44,813 nucleotides of DNA from SVQP01 sp045603085 (GCA_045603085.1 JAZULL010000135.1:1-44813), one strand, 5' to 3'; positions 1 through 9,600 are shown, numbered from the stretch's first letter. Numbers and translations: made by a program. The notes: a model not told the origin generated them from the letters alone.

Positions 1-1107
1 GCCGAGCTTGTCGTCGCCGTCGATGACCTGGATCATATCGATATTGTGCGCGATGGCATATTCAAAGTCACGCTGGTCGTGCGTAGGAACAGCCATAACC
101 GCGCCCGTGCCGTAATTTGCCAGCACGAAGTCGCCGATAAACATGCGCACTTCCTTGCCGTTGACGGGGTTGATGCAGGTCACGCCCTTAAGCTCACAGC
201 CCGACTTGGTCTTATTGAGCTCGGTACGGTCCATATCGTTCATCTTGAGCGTCTCGTCGATATACGCCTGCACCTCTGCCTTGTTCTCAATTCTGGGCAT
301 GAGCTGCTTGACCACCTCGCCGTCGGGTGCCAGCACCATAAAGGTAATACCGTAGATGGTCTCAATGCAGGTGGTGAAGATCGAGAATTCGCCGCCGCCC
401 ACAATGTTGAACTTGACCTCAACACCGGTGGACTTGCCGATCCAGTTCTTCTGCATCAGCTTGGTGGATTCGGGCCAATCGATCTCCTCAAGGCCCTCAA
501 GCAGCTCCTCTGCAAATGCGGGCTGGTTGATGACCCACTGCTTCATGTTCTTTCTGACCACGGGATAGCCGCCACGCTCGGACTTGCCGTCGATGACCTC
601 GTCGTTGGACAGCACCGTACCCAGCTCCTCGCACCAGTTGACCGGCATGTCGATATACTGCGCGTAGCCGTCCAGATACAGCTGCTTGAAGATCCACTGC
701 GTCCACTTATAGAAATCGGGATCGCTGGTGGCGATCATCTTGGACCAGTCGTAGTCAAAGCCCAGCTCGCGAAGCTGACCCGAGAAGGTCTTGATGTTCT
801 CCTGGGTAAAGCCGTTGGGGTGATTGCCCGTGGTGACCGCATACTGCTCTGCGGGCAGACCGAAGGAGTCATATCCCATGGGGTGCAGAACGTTATAGCC
901 CTGCATTCTCTTCATTCTGGAGATAATATCGGTAGCGGTATAGCCCTCGGGGTGACCTGCGTGCAGACCTACACCCGAAGGATAAGGAAACATATCCAAA
1001 GCATAGAATTTAGGCTTGGAAAAATCCCAGACGTCGGTTTTGAAGGTCTGATTCTTCTCCCAATATTCCTGCCACTTTTTTTCAACTGATAAATGCTCGT
1101 ATTTCAT
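1..1107 (-). CDS. leuS: Leucyl-tRNA synthetase, N-terminal part (runs off the window)
   Basis: Charges tRNA-Leu with leucine in the cytoplasm (class I synthetase). The reading frame is open from the start at 1107 to the window edge, giving 369 residues of a protein usually about 800 long; the C-terminal half lies outside. Start: ATG preceded by AGAAAGGAAA. Residues 49-52 are HAGH, the class I HIGH signature, in the context FPYPSGVGLHAGHPEGY. The CP1 editing domain has begun by about residue 220. Its threonine-rich motif reads TTCIET rather than the common TTRPDT, while the AVPxHDQRD segment is kept. It has its own promoter and a short leader containing a hairpin, too short for a T-box. Confidence 0.97.
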   Translation of the reverse strand, partial: MKYEHLSVEKKWQEYWEKNQTFKTDVWDFSKPKFYALDMFPYPSGVGLHAGHPEGYTATDIISRMKRMQGYNVLHPMGYDSFGLPAEQYAVTTGNHPNGFTQENIKTFSGQLRELGFDYDWSKMIATSDPDFYKWTQWIFKQLYLDGYAQYIDMPVNWCEELGTVLSNDEVIDGKSERGGYPVVRKNMKQWVINQPAFAEELLEGLEEIDWPESTKLMQKNWIGKSTGVEVKFNIVGGGEFSIFTTCIETIYGITFMVLAPDGEVVKQLMPRIENKAEVQAYIDETLKMNDMDRTELNKTKSGCELKGVTCINPVNGKEVRMFIGDFVLANYGTGAVMAVPTHDQRDFEYAIAHNIDMIQVIDGDDKLG

Positions 1108-1120
1108 TGATTTTCCTTTC

Positions 1121-1138
1121 TGCCGCCATACGGCGGCA
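1121..1138 (-). promoter_or_regulatory. Small GC hairpin in the leuS leader
   Basis: TGCCGCC and GGCGGCA form a perfect 7-bp stem with a 4-base loop, directly 5' of the Shine-Dalgarno of leuS. The leader is only about 45 nt. It may stabilise the mRNA 5' end or modulate ribosome access. No T-box elements fit in this length. Confidence 0.4.
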
Positions 1139-1157
1139 AACAAAAAACACTCATTTT

Positions 1158-1186
1158 ATTATATATTTTATTCCCTCTTTTGTCAA
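1158..1186 (-). promoter_or_regulatory. Sigma-A type promoter for leuS
   Basis: On the minus strand TTGACA (1186-1181) and TATAAT (1163-1158) are separated by 17 bp, both perfect consensus, about 50 bp upstream of the leuS start. Confidence 0.85.
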
Positions 1187-1287
1187 GACTTTTTGGGCAA
1201 GCACACGCACGGTTTTTCACACCTTTTTCAAAAATTCCCCACCGAGCAACAAATTTTGCCCTCTGAAAATTACTTTTCCCCACCTTA

Positions 1288-1316
1288 TTGACAACGCATT
1301 CCGGGTGTGTTATAGT
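1288..1316 (+). promoter_or_regulatory. Sigma-A type promoter for the VanZ-like gene
   Basis: TTGACA (1288-1293), 17-bp spacer, TATAGT (1311-1316), placed 42 bp before the VanZ-like start codon. It is divergent from the leuS promoter. Confidence 0.8.
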
Positions 1317-1358
1317 GAGAACATTATCAATAATACCGTGGATTGGGAGAAGCTGAAA

Positions 1359-1859
1359 ATGCAAAAAACCGTAAAAATTCTGCTATACGTATTCTTTGTG
1401 ATCTATTGCCTTGCACTGGTAAAATTTCTGTTATTGGACGGCAGGTACATCAATCATACAGCGACGATCGGAGATTTTTTCAGCCGCTCAAATCTGATCC
1501 CCTTCAAAACGGTTTGGAATTTTATTGAAAGATTAAAGCAAGACAGTATCAACGTGGATATCGTGATCAAAAATATCGTCGGAAATCTGATCGTGCTCTT
1601 CCCTATGGGTTGTTTTTTGCCGTGTATGTTCCAAAAGTGCAGGAAATATCCAAAGGTATTGGCCGTCTGCTTTTGCATCGTGCTTTTCGTGGAGCTGTTG
1701 GAGCCGCTGCTTCGTATGGGATATCTGGATATAGACGACTTTATTTTCAACTTGTCCGGTGCAAGCTTGGGTTATTTGTTCGTCCATATCCCTTTCCTGA
1801 ACAAGCTGCTCAAAAAAACCTACATATACACAGCCTCGGTAAATACTCTGACTTCATAA
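1359..1859 (+). CDS. VanZ-like family membrane protein
   Basis: A 166-residue integral membrane protein. The start is the ATG at 1359, because GGGAGAA lies just upstream and the promoter at 1288-1316 sits inside the longer open frame. Hydrophobic segments occur near residues 5-25, 68-85, 95-115 and 125-145. The pattern NIVGNLIVLFPMG and the later ELLEPLLRMGYLDIDDFIFNLSG-type stretch are typical of VanZ-family proteins (conserved N-x-x-G-N and D-(I/V)-x-D-x-x-x-N motifs). VanZ itself gives low-level teicoplanin resistance, but most family members have unknown function, so no resistance role is claimed. The following lipoprotein gene starts 39 bp downstream and has no separate promoter that I can see. 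Confidence 0.8.
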   Translation: MQKTVKILLYVFFVIYCLALVKFLLLDGRYINHTATIGDFFSRSNLIPFKTVWNFIERLKQDSINVDIVIKNIVGNLIVLFPMGCFLPCMFQKCRKYPKVLAVCFCIVLFVELLEPLLRMGYLDIDDFIFNLSGASLGYLFVHIPFLNKLLKKTYIYTASVNTLTS

Positions 1860-1898
1860 CCATTACACGCAACATTTACGAATTATTCGGGGGGAATT

Positions 1899-3224
1899 AT
1901 GAAAAAAACCACTGCCTGTCTGCTCTGCCTTGCCATGCTTTTTGCGTTTTGCTCGTGCGAATGCGAGTTTTCCGACTTCTTGGAGCTCTTTGAAATATCA
2001 AATACAAACGAAACCCAACCTGTACCCGCCAATTATGACAAGATGATCGGTGTGTACCGCGACATTATTCGTGTCTGCCAGCAATACGACAACACAAAAG
2101 GCGACGAGTATGATTACGCCGAGAAGCTTGGAATTTACGATCGTTGCGACAAGGAGTTTTACGAGAAGCTGTTCGTTTCCGCCTATCTGTTGTATGCCGG
2201 TAGAGGGCAGAATGATTGGCTTTCCCCTCACTATAAGCGTTCCTGCGGTTACGCGATCAAGGACGTCAACCTCGATGGCTTGGATGAGCTGATTCTTCTG
2301 AACGAGGACTATACCATTGTGGCCATCTTGTCCATGGTAAACGGCACGCCGACATTGCTTGGCAGCTACCAACCCCGCACCACCTGCTACATCGATGCAC
2401 AAGGCTTACTGCACGAGCTGGGAAGTAACGGCGCAGACAGCCATTCACACGCCGTATACCGCATTGTACCCGGCAGTGCACAAACCGAGCTTTTGGTGGA
2501 ATTTGGAACGCTTGGTCATGTGTGGGAAAATGACGTTTCCGTACAGCAATATTACAAGCTGGAGGGTGATCTGGCGACCCACATTACCGAACAGGAATAC
2601 CAAGAGCTAAGTCAGACTTGGAGATGCTGTGAAGGATATACCTGCGCAGATGAAAACCAATACTGCGCAGGGCTTGTGTTCACTCCCCTGTTTACCGAGG
2701 AGGAAATCGGGGAGGAAATGTATCAGGCGGCTTTGCAGAGCAAATGCACAGTATATGACACCGAAACCGAGCAATTTTCTTATTTGGGACATTGCAAAAC
2801 GCCTTACAATGGCATCCCCCTCTATCAAGCTTATATACAGTATGCCTATGAAGATTTGGATGCCGACGGAATCAGCGAGCTGGTGCTTGCATGCGGCGAC
2901 GGCACTCTGATTCTTCGCTATTACCAAGGAACCGTCTACCTGTATTCCTTCATGTACCGCAACATGTACGATCTGAACACCGACGGCTCCTATGCTTGGA
3001 ATTACACGGGCGATGATTTTGCATACGGCCAAAGCAAGCTGCATTTTGACGGCGCACAGATCACCCACGAGCCGCTTTGGAAAATTGTAAATGACGGTGA
3101 GCCGCAGGCGGCGTACTATATCGGCGAGCACGAGGTTTCGCAGGCCGAGCTTGAGCAGTATATTGCAAATCACCCCCATACCCCCATCAATTTCTCGCTC
3201 TTGCAGGAGTCGATCGGCAAGTAA
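1899..3224 (+). CDS. Secreted lipoprotein with two Ca-binding-like DxDxDGxxEL motifs
   Basis: 441 residues. The start is preceded by a GGGGGG Shine-Dalgarno. The N-terminus is a lipoprotein signal ending at FCSC, with the lipid-modified Cys probably residue 20. Two short acidic loops, NLDGLDELIL at about 125 and DLDADGISELVL at about 320, have the pattern seen in FG-GAP/VCBS-type calcium-binding repeats and in many secreted clostridial proteins. The rest has no recognisable catalytic motif. The mature protein is rich in Tyr and acidic residues, consistent with an extracellular, membrane-anchored location. It is probably cotranscribed with the VanZ-like gene. Function unknown. Confidence 0.75.
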   Translation: MKKTTACLLCLAMLFAFCSCECEFSDFLELFEISNTNETQPVPANYDKMIGVYRDIIRVCQQYDNTKGDEYDYAEKLGIYDRCDKEFYEKLFVSAYLLYAGRGQNDWLSPHYKRSCGYAIKDVNLDGLDELILLNEDYTIVAILSMVNGTPTLLGSYQPRTTCYIDAQGLLHELGSNGADSHSHAVYRIVPGSAQTELLVEFGTLGHVWENDVSVQQYYKLEGDLATHITEQEYQELSQTWRCCEGYTCADENQYCAGLVFTPLFTEEEIGEEMYQAALQSKCTVYDTETEQFSYLGHCKTPYNGIPLYQAYIQYAYEDLDADGISELVLACGDGTLILRYYQGTVYLYSFMYRNMYDLNTDGSYAWNYTGDDFAYGQSKLHFDGAQITHEPLWKIVNDGEPQAAYYIGEHEVSQAELEQYIANHPHTPINFSLLQESIGK

Positions 3225-3675
3225 TTGACAACACTGAGTTGATTTTTATCCCGTAGCGCACCTCCGGGGGCATACATTCACTGCAAACCAACCACAAAAA
3301 CGCAGAAGCTCTTGTAGCCGTACGGGAGCCGAACCAAGTTGGCTTTGTCGGGCAGATTTCCCCGATCCCTGCATCTTTTCCCTTGGACATATTGCCTATA
3401 TGCCCTGCGGAAAAAGCTTTTGGGATCGAAAAAATCTGCTGCGCCAAAACTGCACAGCACCCGTCGGCGAATGCATTTTTGATAGATTTTGGTGTGATTT
3501 TGCGCAGCAAGATACAAATCTTGCAAGCGAAAGCGCGCCGAAAGATGCGAAAATGCATCGTCGTCGGGCAATTCGGTTCGATTCCCGTTCGGCTAAGCTT
3601 CTGCGTTTTATACTATTTTGTTCTCACAAACCGCACGGAAAGCCGTTTTCCCCGATTCCCAAGTGTGACTTGCTA
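3225..3675. other. Gene-free stretch of about 450 bp
   Basis: No convincing gene. Short open frames exist on both strands but lack ribosome binding sites and look like Arg/Ser/Cys-rich translated noncoding DNA. The stretch has many CGCGAAA/TGCGAAA-type motifs, and imperfectly related segments near both ends (GTCGGGCA at about 3347 and 3564; CGAACC at about 3331 and its complement at about 3574). This suggests a decayed or interspersed noncoding repeat rather than a gene. Confidence 0.4.
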
Positions 3676-3704
3676 TTGACACACTGCCCTCGGTATGCTA
3701 CAAT
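3676..3704 (+). promoter_or_regulatory. Sigma-A type promoter for the LRR lipoprotein
   Basis: TTGACA (3676-3681), 17-bp spacer, TACAAT (3699-3704), about 100 bp before the start codon at 3806. The leader between is AT-rich. Confidence 0.75.
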
Positions 3705-3805
3705 AAAAAAATAAACTACCGACAGATTCCCGACAAAAAACGCAAATTTTTCAGTGATTTATTTGTTATATTATAAAACAGATCATTCAACATAGGAGAA
3801 CCTTC

Positions 3806-4768
3806 ATGAAACGATTATTGATCATCGCTCTTTCCCTGCTCCTCTTGCTTTCTCTATTTTGTGCATGCTCCGAAAATCGCTATCCGCCCGCCAATCCCGT
3901 CTCGGATTTCGAATATGAAATCAATCAGAGGGGCGGTATTACGATCACAAAATATATCGGAGAGGCCGAGCAGGTCGTGATCCCCCAACAGATTGAAGAC
4001 AAGGACGTGCTGATGATTGGCCAATCTGCATTTTCCAAAACCGCAATTACCTCTGTGGTTATGCCCGACTCTGTGATCCATATTCTTCCTTGGGCATTTG
4101 TAAACTGCGAGAACCTGAAAACCGTTCAATTCAGCGCATCTTTGTTGTCCATTAGCCTGAATGCTTTCCAAAATTGTACGGCTCTTGAAACGATCGATCT
4201 TTCCATGGCAACAAGCATGGAATCCATTGAGGATGATGCATTCCGCGGCTGTCTTGGCTTGCGTGAAATCACGTTCAGCGACAGCATTGTCCGCATTGGC
4301 AAGAATGCATTTTTCCAGTGCGAATCGCTGGAGCAAATCATCCTTCCCAAAAATCTTCAGGAGATCGGTGAATCTGCATTTTGCGCTTGCACCGGTGCCA
4401 AGAAGATTTGGATTCCCAAAACCATTGAAAATTGGGGTTATCTTCCTTTCGCCGGTGTAACATCACTTGAGGAGATTGTTTTTGAGGACGGGATAAAAAA
4501 GATAGGTTCTGAGGCTTTGCTTTCCGCCGGTGCATTGCGCACAGTCACCATCCCTGCGAGCGTCGAGGTTTTATCCGAGGGTGCTTTTATGGAATGCCAC
4601 AATCTCAAAGAGGTATATTTCGAAGGGCCGGCTCCCAAAATGAGCAACGAAAAATTCTATGATTTTGTGTCCCCCGAGCAAGACGTGAAGATCTATTATG
4701 ATCCTTCCATGCCCGGATGGGACGATACCCCTTTACGCGAAATATATACGTTAATACCGATAGAATAG
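3806..4768 (+). CDS. BspA-type leucine-rich repeat lipoprotein
   Basis: 320 residues. AGGAGA precedes the start. The signal peptide is very hydrophobic (residues 4-18) and ends at FCAC, with Cys21 the most likely lipidation site. From about residue 55 to 275 there are roughly nine repeats of 21-24 residues with the pattern IxxxAFxxCxxLxxIxxPxS, the LRR_5 (BspA/TpLRR) family. Family members are surface proteins used in adhesion or protein binding; the ligand here is unknown. It is a single-gene unit with its own promoter at 3676 and a strong terminator at 4821. Confidence 0.88.
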   Translation: MKRLLIIALSLLLLLSLFCACSENRYPPANPVSDFEYEINQRGGITITKYIGEAEQVVIPQQIEDKDVLMIGQSAFSKTAITSVVMPDSVIHILPWAFVNCENLKTVQFSASLLSISLNAFQNCTALETIDLSMATSMESIEDDAFRGCLGLREITFSDSIVRIGKNAFFQCESLEQIILPKNLQEIGESAFCACTGAKKIWIPKTIENWGYLPFAGVTSLEEIVFEDGIKKIGSEALLSAGALRTVTIPASVEVLSEGAFMECHNLKEVYFEGPAPKMSNEKFYDFVSPEQDVKIYYDPSMPGWDDTPLREIYTLIPIE

Positions 4769-4820
4769 GCTATCCCAACAAAAAATCCTGCACTTTAGGC
4801 TCAGGTACTAAAGGACAGTT

Positions 4821-4861
4821 AAAAGAGCCGATACGGAAACAAATCCGTATCGGCTCTTTTC
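4821..4861 (+). terminator. Intrinsic terminator after the LRR lipoprotein
   Basis: AAAGAGCCGATACGGA pairs perfectly with TCCGTATCGGCTCTTT around a 6-base loop and ends in a T-run. It lies about 50 bp after the LRR gene stop. Confidence 0.9.
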
Positions 4862-4916
4862 TAATGCGTCACCGCTTTTTTGGGGCGAGTAAGTGTGCAT
4901 TTTCTGATAGCTTTTG

Positions 4917-5100
4917 AGTGATATGCTGTCTTTGACAGCGTGATATTACTCACGCTGCTCGTAGTGATATTGAAACCTCGCGGCTTCAGTGATATTCTAT
5001 TCGCCTCTCAAACTCGCGCAGCGAATATCACTTGGACGAAGTCCAAATATCACTGCGTAGCAATATCACTCGCCAAAGGCGAATAGAACTGACTTCGTCA
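4917..5100. repeat. Mosaic of AGTGATATT motifs alternating with mini-hairpins
   Basis: GTGATAT-type motifs in direct orientation at 4917-4924, 4939-4947, 4963-4971 and 4988-4996, then the reverse complement AATATCACT at 5024-5032, 5046-5054 and 5062-5070. Between them lie small stem-loops: GCTGTC/GACAGC (4925-4939), TGAAACC..GGCTTCA (4971-4988), TGGAC-GAA-GTCCA (5033-5045) and CGCC-AAA-GGCG (5071-5081). The whole has approximate mirror symmetry, direct motifs left and inverted motifs right. It abuts the stop codon of the minus-strand solute-binding protein and may end that transcript. Confidence 0.8.
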
Positions 5101-6555
5101 ATCACCCTGATAGATCTCAAGGATCTTGTTGATCTCCTTGGTCATCGTGTTTTCTCTGACCTTCTTGATGGTACTTGCAACAGAGTTGCTCTTTGCATCA
5201 AGACACGTCTGGAACAGCGTTGCGCAGGGATAGGCCTTGCTGAAGAAGTGCGAGTAACCGAAGTCAAACACTCTGTTACGGATGATGATGTCAACCATCT
5301 CGGCAGATTCGGGGTCACGGACGTTCTTAGCCTTTGCAACCTTGTCGTACAGCGTGTCGGTCACCATGTAGTAAGAAGCGGAAGACAGAGCCTCCATCAT
5401 GTAGCCAACGTACTCAAGTCTCTGGTCGGTCAGGCTCTTGGGAACGACAACGACGGATGCCGCGCCGTTTACAAAGCTCATGTAATCCTTCTGAGATGCA
5501 TCGTACTTGGGCTGAGGCAGTACGCCGTACTCCTCGGTCATATCCTTAAAGCCGTACTCGGTATTGGCAATAGTGGTCAGCGAGCAGGATACGAACAGTG
5601 CTCTGCCGTCGGTGAATACCTTATAGGGCTCTGCCGCAATGGCAATATCGGTTACGTACAGAGAGTTGTTGGTGATAAAGGTGGTATAAACCTTGTCGTA
5701 GACGTTCTGAATTCTGTCCTGATCTACGCTGTATACGGGATAATTATCCGCATCCTTGGTAAAGAAGGTTGCACCCGAGCCAAAGAAGAAGTTGTAAGGG
5801 CCTGCGAGGTGCCAGCTGGTCATGCCGTAGAAGTCGTTTTCATAATCGATCTTACCGTCACCGTCGAGATCCTTGGTCTGACCCTTGGTCAGATTGTTGA
5901 GCTCATCCAGCGTCCAAAGACCCTGTCTTGCCAGCGCGTAAGGGTACTCCAACGACTGGTCGTCAAAGTGGTTCTTGTTGAACACCAGACATGCGGAATA
6001 CAGCAGGGTGCTGGGCAGCAGGTCGCCTACCGCCAGGAAGCGGTGATCGCCGATGGTGAAGCCTTCCTTTGCATCCTGGTCCCACCATTCCTGCTCAAAA
6101 TCAACGTAAGGCAGGTCGATCAGGTCGATCAGCATGCCGTTGACCGCCAGATTGGTAGCCGAGTTTACCATGTGCTGGAATACGATGTCATATTCGCCGT
6201 TACCCGAGCTGACGTCCTTGGTGACCTTGTTGCCGATCTCGGTATACTCAGTCTCAAGCAGAGTGGTAATTTCGATGCCGTAAGTAGCTTCCAGCTTGTC
6301 GTTTCTTCTGTAGATCGCGTCCTCGAGCGGATCGGAGGAGTTTTCCTCACTGCCTGCATCCATTTCACGGTTGACCAGCAGCGTCAGCGCGTTGCCGTCA
6401 AACTCATCAGTCAGAGCCAGCTCGGGGCTGATCCAATAGCTTTCTTCCTCATTGCCCTTGGTGGTATCCTGCTCGCCGCCATTGGGGTTGACACAACCCG
6501 TAAGCACACCCAGCAGCATGATGCCACACAGAAGTATGATCAAACACTTCTTCAT
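5098..6555 (-). CDS. Extracellular solute-binding lipoprotein (ABC importer family 1 type)
   Basis: 485 residues from the ATG at 6555. An upstream in-frame ATG at 6561 directly abuts the AGGAG, so the second ATG, with 7-base spacing, is preferred. The lipobox LTGC puts the lipidated Cys at residue 21. The mature part has the features of carbohydrate-type binding proteins: an early YGIEITTLL segment, GEYDIVFQH, a GLWTLDELNNL segment and a DLDGDGKIDYENDF calcium-loop motif followed by YGMTSW. It would bind a substrate, probably a sugar or oligosaccharide, outside the membrane. No permease or ATPase genes adjoin it, so its transporter must be elsewhere. It is a monocistronic unit with its own promoter. 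Confidence 0.88.
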   Translation of the reverse strand: MKKCLIILLCGIMLLGVLTGCVNPNGGEQDTTKGNEEESYWISPELALTDEFDGNALTLLVNREMDAGSEENSSDPLEDAIYRRNDKLEATYGIEITTLLETEYTEIGNKVTKDVSSGNGEYDIVFQHMVNSATNLAVNGMLIDLIDLPYVDFEQEWWDQDAKEGFTIGDHRFLAVGDLLPSTLLYSACLVFNKNHFDDQSLEYPYALARQGLWTLDELNNLTKGQTKDLDGDGKIDYENDFYGMTSWHLAGPYNFFFGSGATFFTKDADNYPVYSVDQDRIQNVYDKVYTTFITNNSLYVTDIAIAAEPYKVFTDGRALFVSCSLTTIANTEYGFKDMTEEYGVLPQPKYDASQKDYMSFVNGAASVVVVPKSLTDQRLEYVGYMMEALSSASYYMVTDTLYDKVAKAKNVRDPESAEMVDIIIRNRVFDFGYSHFFSKAYPCATLFQTCLDAKSNSVASTIKKVRENTMTKEINKILEIYQGD

Positions 6556-6592
6556 ATCCATTCTCCTTTTGGATTTGTTTTTCTATCGTTGT

Positions 6593-6622
6593 ATTATAGC
6601 ATGTTCCCTTGCATCTTGTCAA
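6593..6622 (-). promoter_or_regulatory. Sigma-A type promoter for the solute-binding protein
   Basis: Minus strand TTGACA (6622-6617), 18-bp spacer, TATAAT (6598-6593), about 40 bp upstream of the start at 6555. Confidence 0.8.
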
Positions 6623-6643
6623 GAGCGAAACGCCGCGTGGTGC

Positions 6644-6677
6644 AAAAATGCCGAGCACAGTACAAGTGCTCGGCATT
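6644..6677 (-). terminator. Intrinsic terminator of the type IV pilus operon
   Basis: TGCCGAGCAC and GTGCTCGGCA form a perfect stem with a short loop. Read on the minus strand the stem is followed by TTTTTGC. It lies directly after the stop codon of the large surface protein, so it ends the pilus transcription unit. Confidence 0.85.
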
Positions 6678-6683
6678 CATACT

Positions 6684-9600
6684 TTAAATCTTTACGTGCT
6701 TCTTCCTGCGCAGAATGACTGCGATGACGATACCGATCGAAACGATCAGCATAGCCGTGATCACACCAACCATGACCTCGGCCGCCGTGCCGCCCTCAAC
6801 CACCTTGAAGGTGGCACTGATCTGCACGTCGCCGCGCGGCATGATAAAGGTATATACGCCGTCCACCACGCTGACTGCCACGCTCTCGCCGTTGCAGGTC
6901 ACGTTCAGGGCGTCGATAAGATAACCCTCGGCAGGATCCAGCTCAACCGTCACTCGCTCGCCATCGTAAGACGAGTCGATGACGCTCACAACACCATTCT
7001 CGGGCTGGGCGCTCTCGATCTTAAATCTCTCCTTGATGACAAAGACGGAGAAATCCATGGTCTCAAAGCTCAGATATCCATTCTCCAAAGTGGCCTCCAG
7101 CTGTGTCAGCGAGCCATCTTCCCCGACGTGGAATACGTCGGGCGCACCCTGACCGCTATACGGAAGCATTACCGTCACCTTATCGACCAGGAAGGCTACG
7201 GGCTGCCCCTGCTCGTCAAGCAGCGTAACGGCATAAGCCGCTCTGCCCTCGTGCTCGGTCGGAGCAACAGAGACGCTTGCAATACCGCCGCCCATATTAT
7301 AGAACGCATTGATGAGCGCACTGTTAAAGATCAGCTTTGCATCGCCAAGCTTCACCGTCAGCTGCCCGGATCCGCTCTCCCCTGCCTTTTGCATGATCAG
7401 CGAGAGGTCGACCTCGGTACCGTCGATCTGCAGATCGAATTTGCCGTCAGCACCCACGTTGAGCACGCCGCTGCCGCCACCCTCAACGGGTGCCAATGCA
7501 ACTGCATCAAACTGCGCGGTATAGCTTGCGGCTGTGCCGTCCACCCGGGCAAGCTCGGTATCCCAACCCGCGAACACGTAACGATAACGGTTGTCATCGG
7601 GACGCGTGGGTGTGCCGTAAGGGTATACGGGGACTGTACCAAAGTCAAACTCGGCAGTCACCTCGCTGCCGTCCACCACAAAGGTAACGGGGTACTTGCG
7701 AAGCGTTTCGGTAAAGCGAGCGGTATAGGTGGCATCGCCCTGTACGGGGACAAAATCCTTATCCCATCCAAGGAAGGAATACGTGTATTGCACGTCAGAC
7801 ACCTTTTGTACTTCGCCATTGAAGTGCGGAACGGTTCCGTACTCCACGACCGAGGAATAGGTCACGCCATCCACCACAAAGTTGATCTCATAAGAGCGCA
7901 GCTGCTCGGTGAAGCAGGCAACGTAGGTTACGTCTGCCTGCACGGGAGCAAGCTCATGATCCCAGCCTGCAAAGTCAAAATGATACTGTACCGTGCTCTG
8001 CTTGGCGGGAGCTGCGCCAAAGTGCGGCATCTCGCCATAAGCCAGCGTCTGCTCGGTCAAAACACCCTCTACGTCAAAGATCACCTTATAATAATTGACG
8101 GTCGCGTCAAACTGTGCTGTAAAGGTCATATCCCCGATCAGCAGAGGAAACTCCGTGCTGTCGGCATACGACTTGCCATTCTGATCCTTCCAGCCCGCAA
8201 AGGTAAAGGAATACTGTGCGGTTGCGGACTTTTCGGGGATACCCAGATTATACACCACGTCACGCAGGTCGTGACCGAAGGTGTAGGTGTAGGTCTTGGT
8301 TCCCTCCTCGCCCAGATCAAAGGTCACAGTATAGCGGTTGAGCGAGGTGGAATACTCGGCGCGATAGGTCACGTCACCGCTGACCGGCGCTACGTTCTTA
8401 TCCCAGCCTATAAATTCATAGGAATACTGTGCCGAGGGAGCTTTTGCGGTCGAGCCCTCAAAGCTCGGCATCTGTCCGTAGGTGTAGGTCTGCTTGGTCT
8501 GCACACCCTCCACGTCCCAGGTAACGGTATAAAGCCTGGGGGTGACGCTGTACTTGGCATATACCTTGAGATCCTCGGTAACAGCGGAAAGGTCAGCCGC
8601 AGTACCGTCGGAGAGCACCCAGCAATCAAAGGTATAATCGTTGTAAACGTCCGAGGGCTTGGTGGGCAGCTTGCCGGTATACTCGGCAGCCATGCCGTAG
8701 TGAGCGGCTACCGTATCAAGATAAGTGCCGCCCTGATCCGAATCGTAGAATTGGACAAAGCAATAATGCTGATTGCTATCCAGGCTTGCGGAATACTGTC
8801 CGTAAGCGCTCAGCGTCACGCTCTGTGCGGACGCATAGGTGGGACGGTGCACGATCTCGCCATTCAGATACGCCTCGTAAAGTGCTGTCAGGTAGCTGTC
8901 CCAGCCCAGCGTGGGCGCGGCACCGGGGTGCGTCACCTTCTGTGCGGGCGGGGTGGGTTGAGCCACGACTGCGGGAGCCTCCATGTTACTCACACCCGGA
9001 TTCTTGACCGGAGTGGGGGCTGTCGGCTCGGTCAGCGTGATTGCAGGCGGTGTGGGCTGTGTCCTGACGGGATAGGTCTCGGGATCGGTGGGAGCAACAG
9101 GCCAGGCGGACAAGGGGGTAGCCTTGTTGGTATCCGACGCGGGCAGCAGATCGGGATCTACCAGCGCAGAGGCTCGGGTTCCGTTTCTGGTATCGATCAC
9201 AGTGTTCAGGTTGAGATTGCAGCTATCGTTGAATACGCAGCTGTAAGCATACAGCGAGGCCAGCATGCGTACCGGCTTATGCATATCGTTGGGATACGCC
9301 TTTTGAATCTCCCCATACACCGTATTATTCTCATAGATTTTCTTGACGTTGACGTACAGCATGTCAAGATACTTGGCAAAGGAGGCCTGCTCCTTGATAT
9401 AGTATCTGTACTGCGTCTCAGGGGTGGTCAGACCCTTGAGCGTGGTGCAGAAGCCACGCAGGTACTTGGCCGCCTCGATTGCCTGATCCACAGGCTCCTC
9501 CTTTTGCATCAAGACGATCAGCGCCAGACGCTTTTCCTCGATCATGGCGGTCATACGGTCGTCGATCATACGGTCCACAAACGAAGCACCGGTAACCGAA

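Noticed and set aside
1108..1160. T-box riboswitch upstream of leuS
   Set aside because: The promoter leaves a leader of only about 45 nt, too short for a T-box, and no specifier loop or T-box sequence is present.
3278..3571. Small minus-strand open frames in the 3.2-3.7 kb stretch
   Set aside because: No ribosome binding site, no codon pattern like the neighbours, overlapping frames in several phases.
4917..5070. CRISPR-like array from repeated AGTGATATT
   Set aside because: Repeats are 9 bp, change orientation half-way, the spacers are self-complementary, and no cas genes are present.
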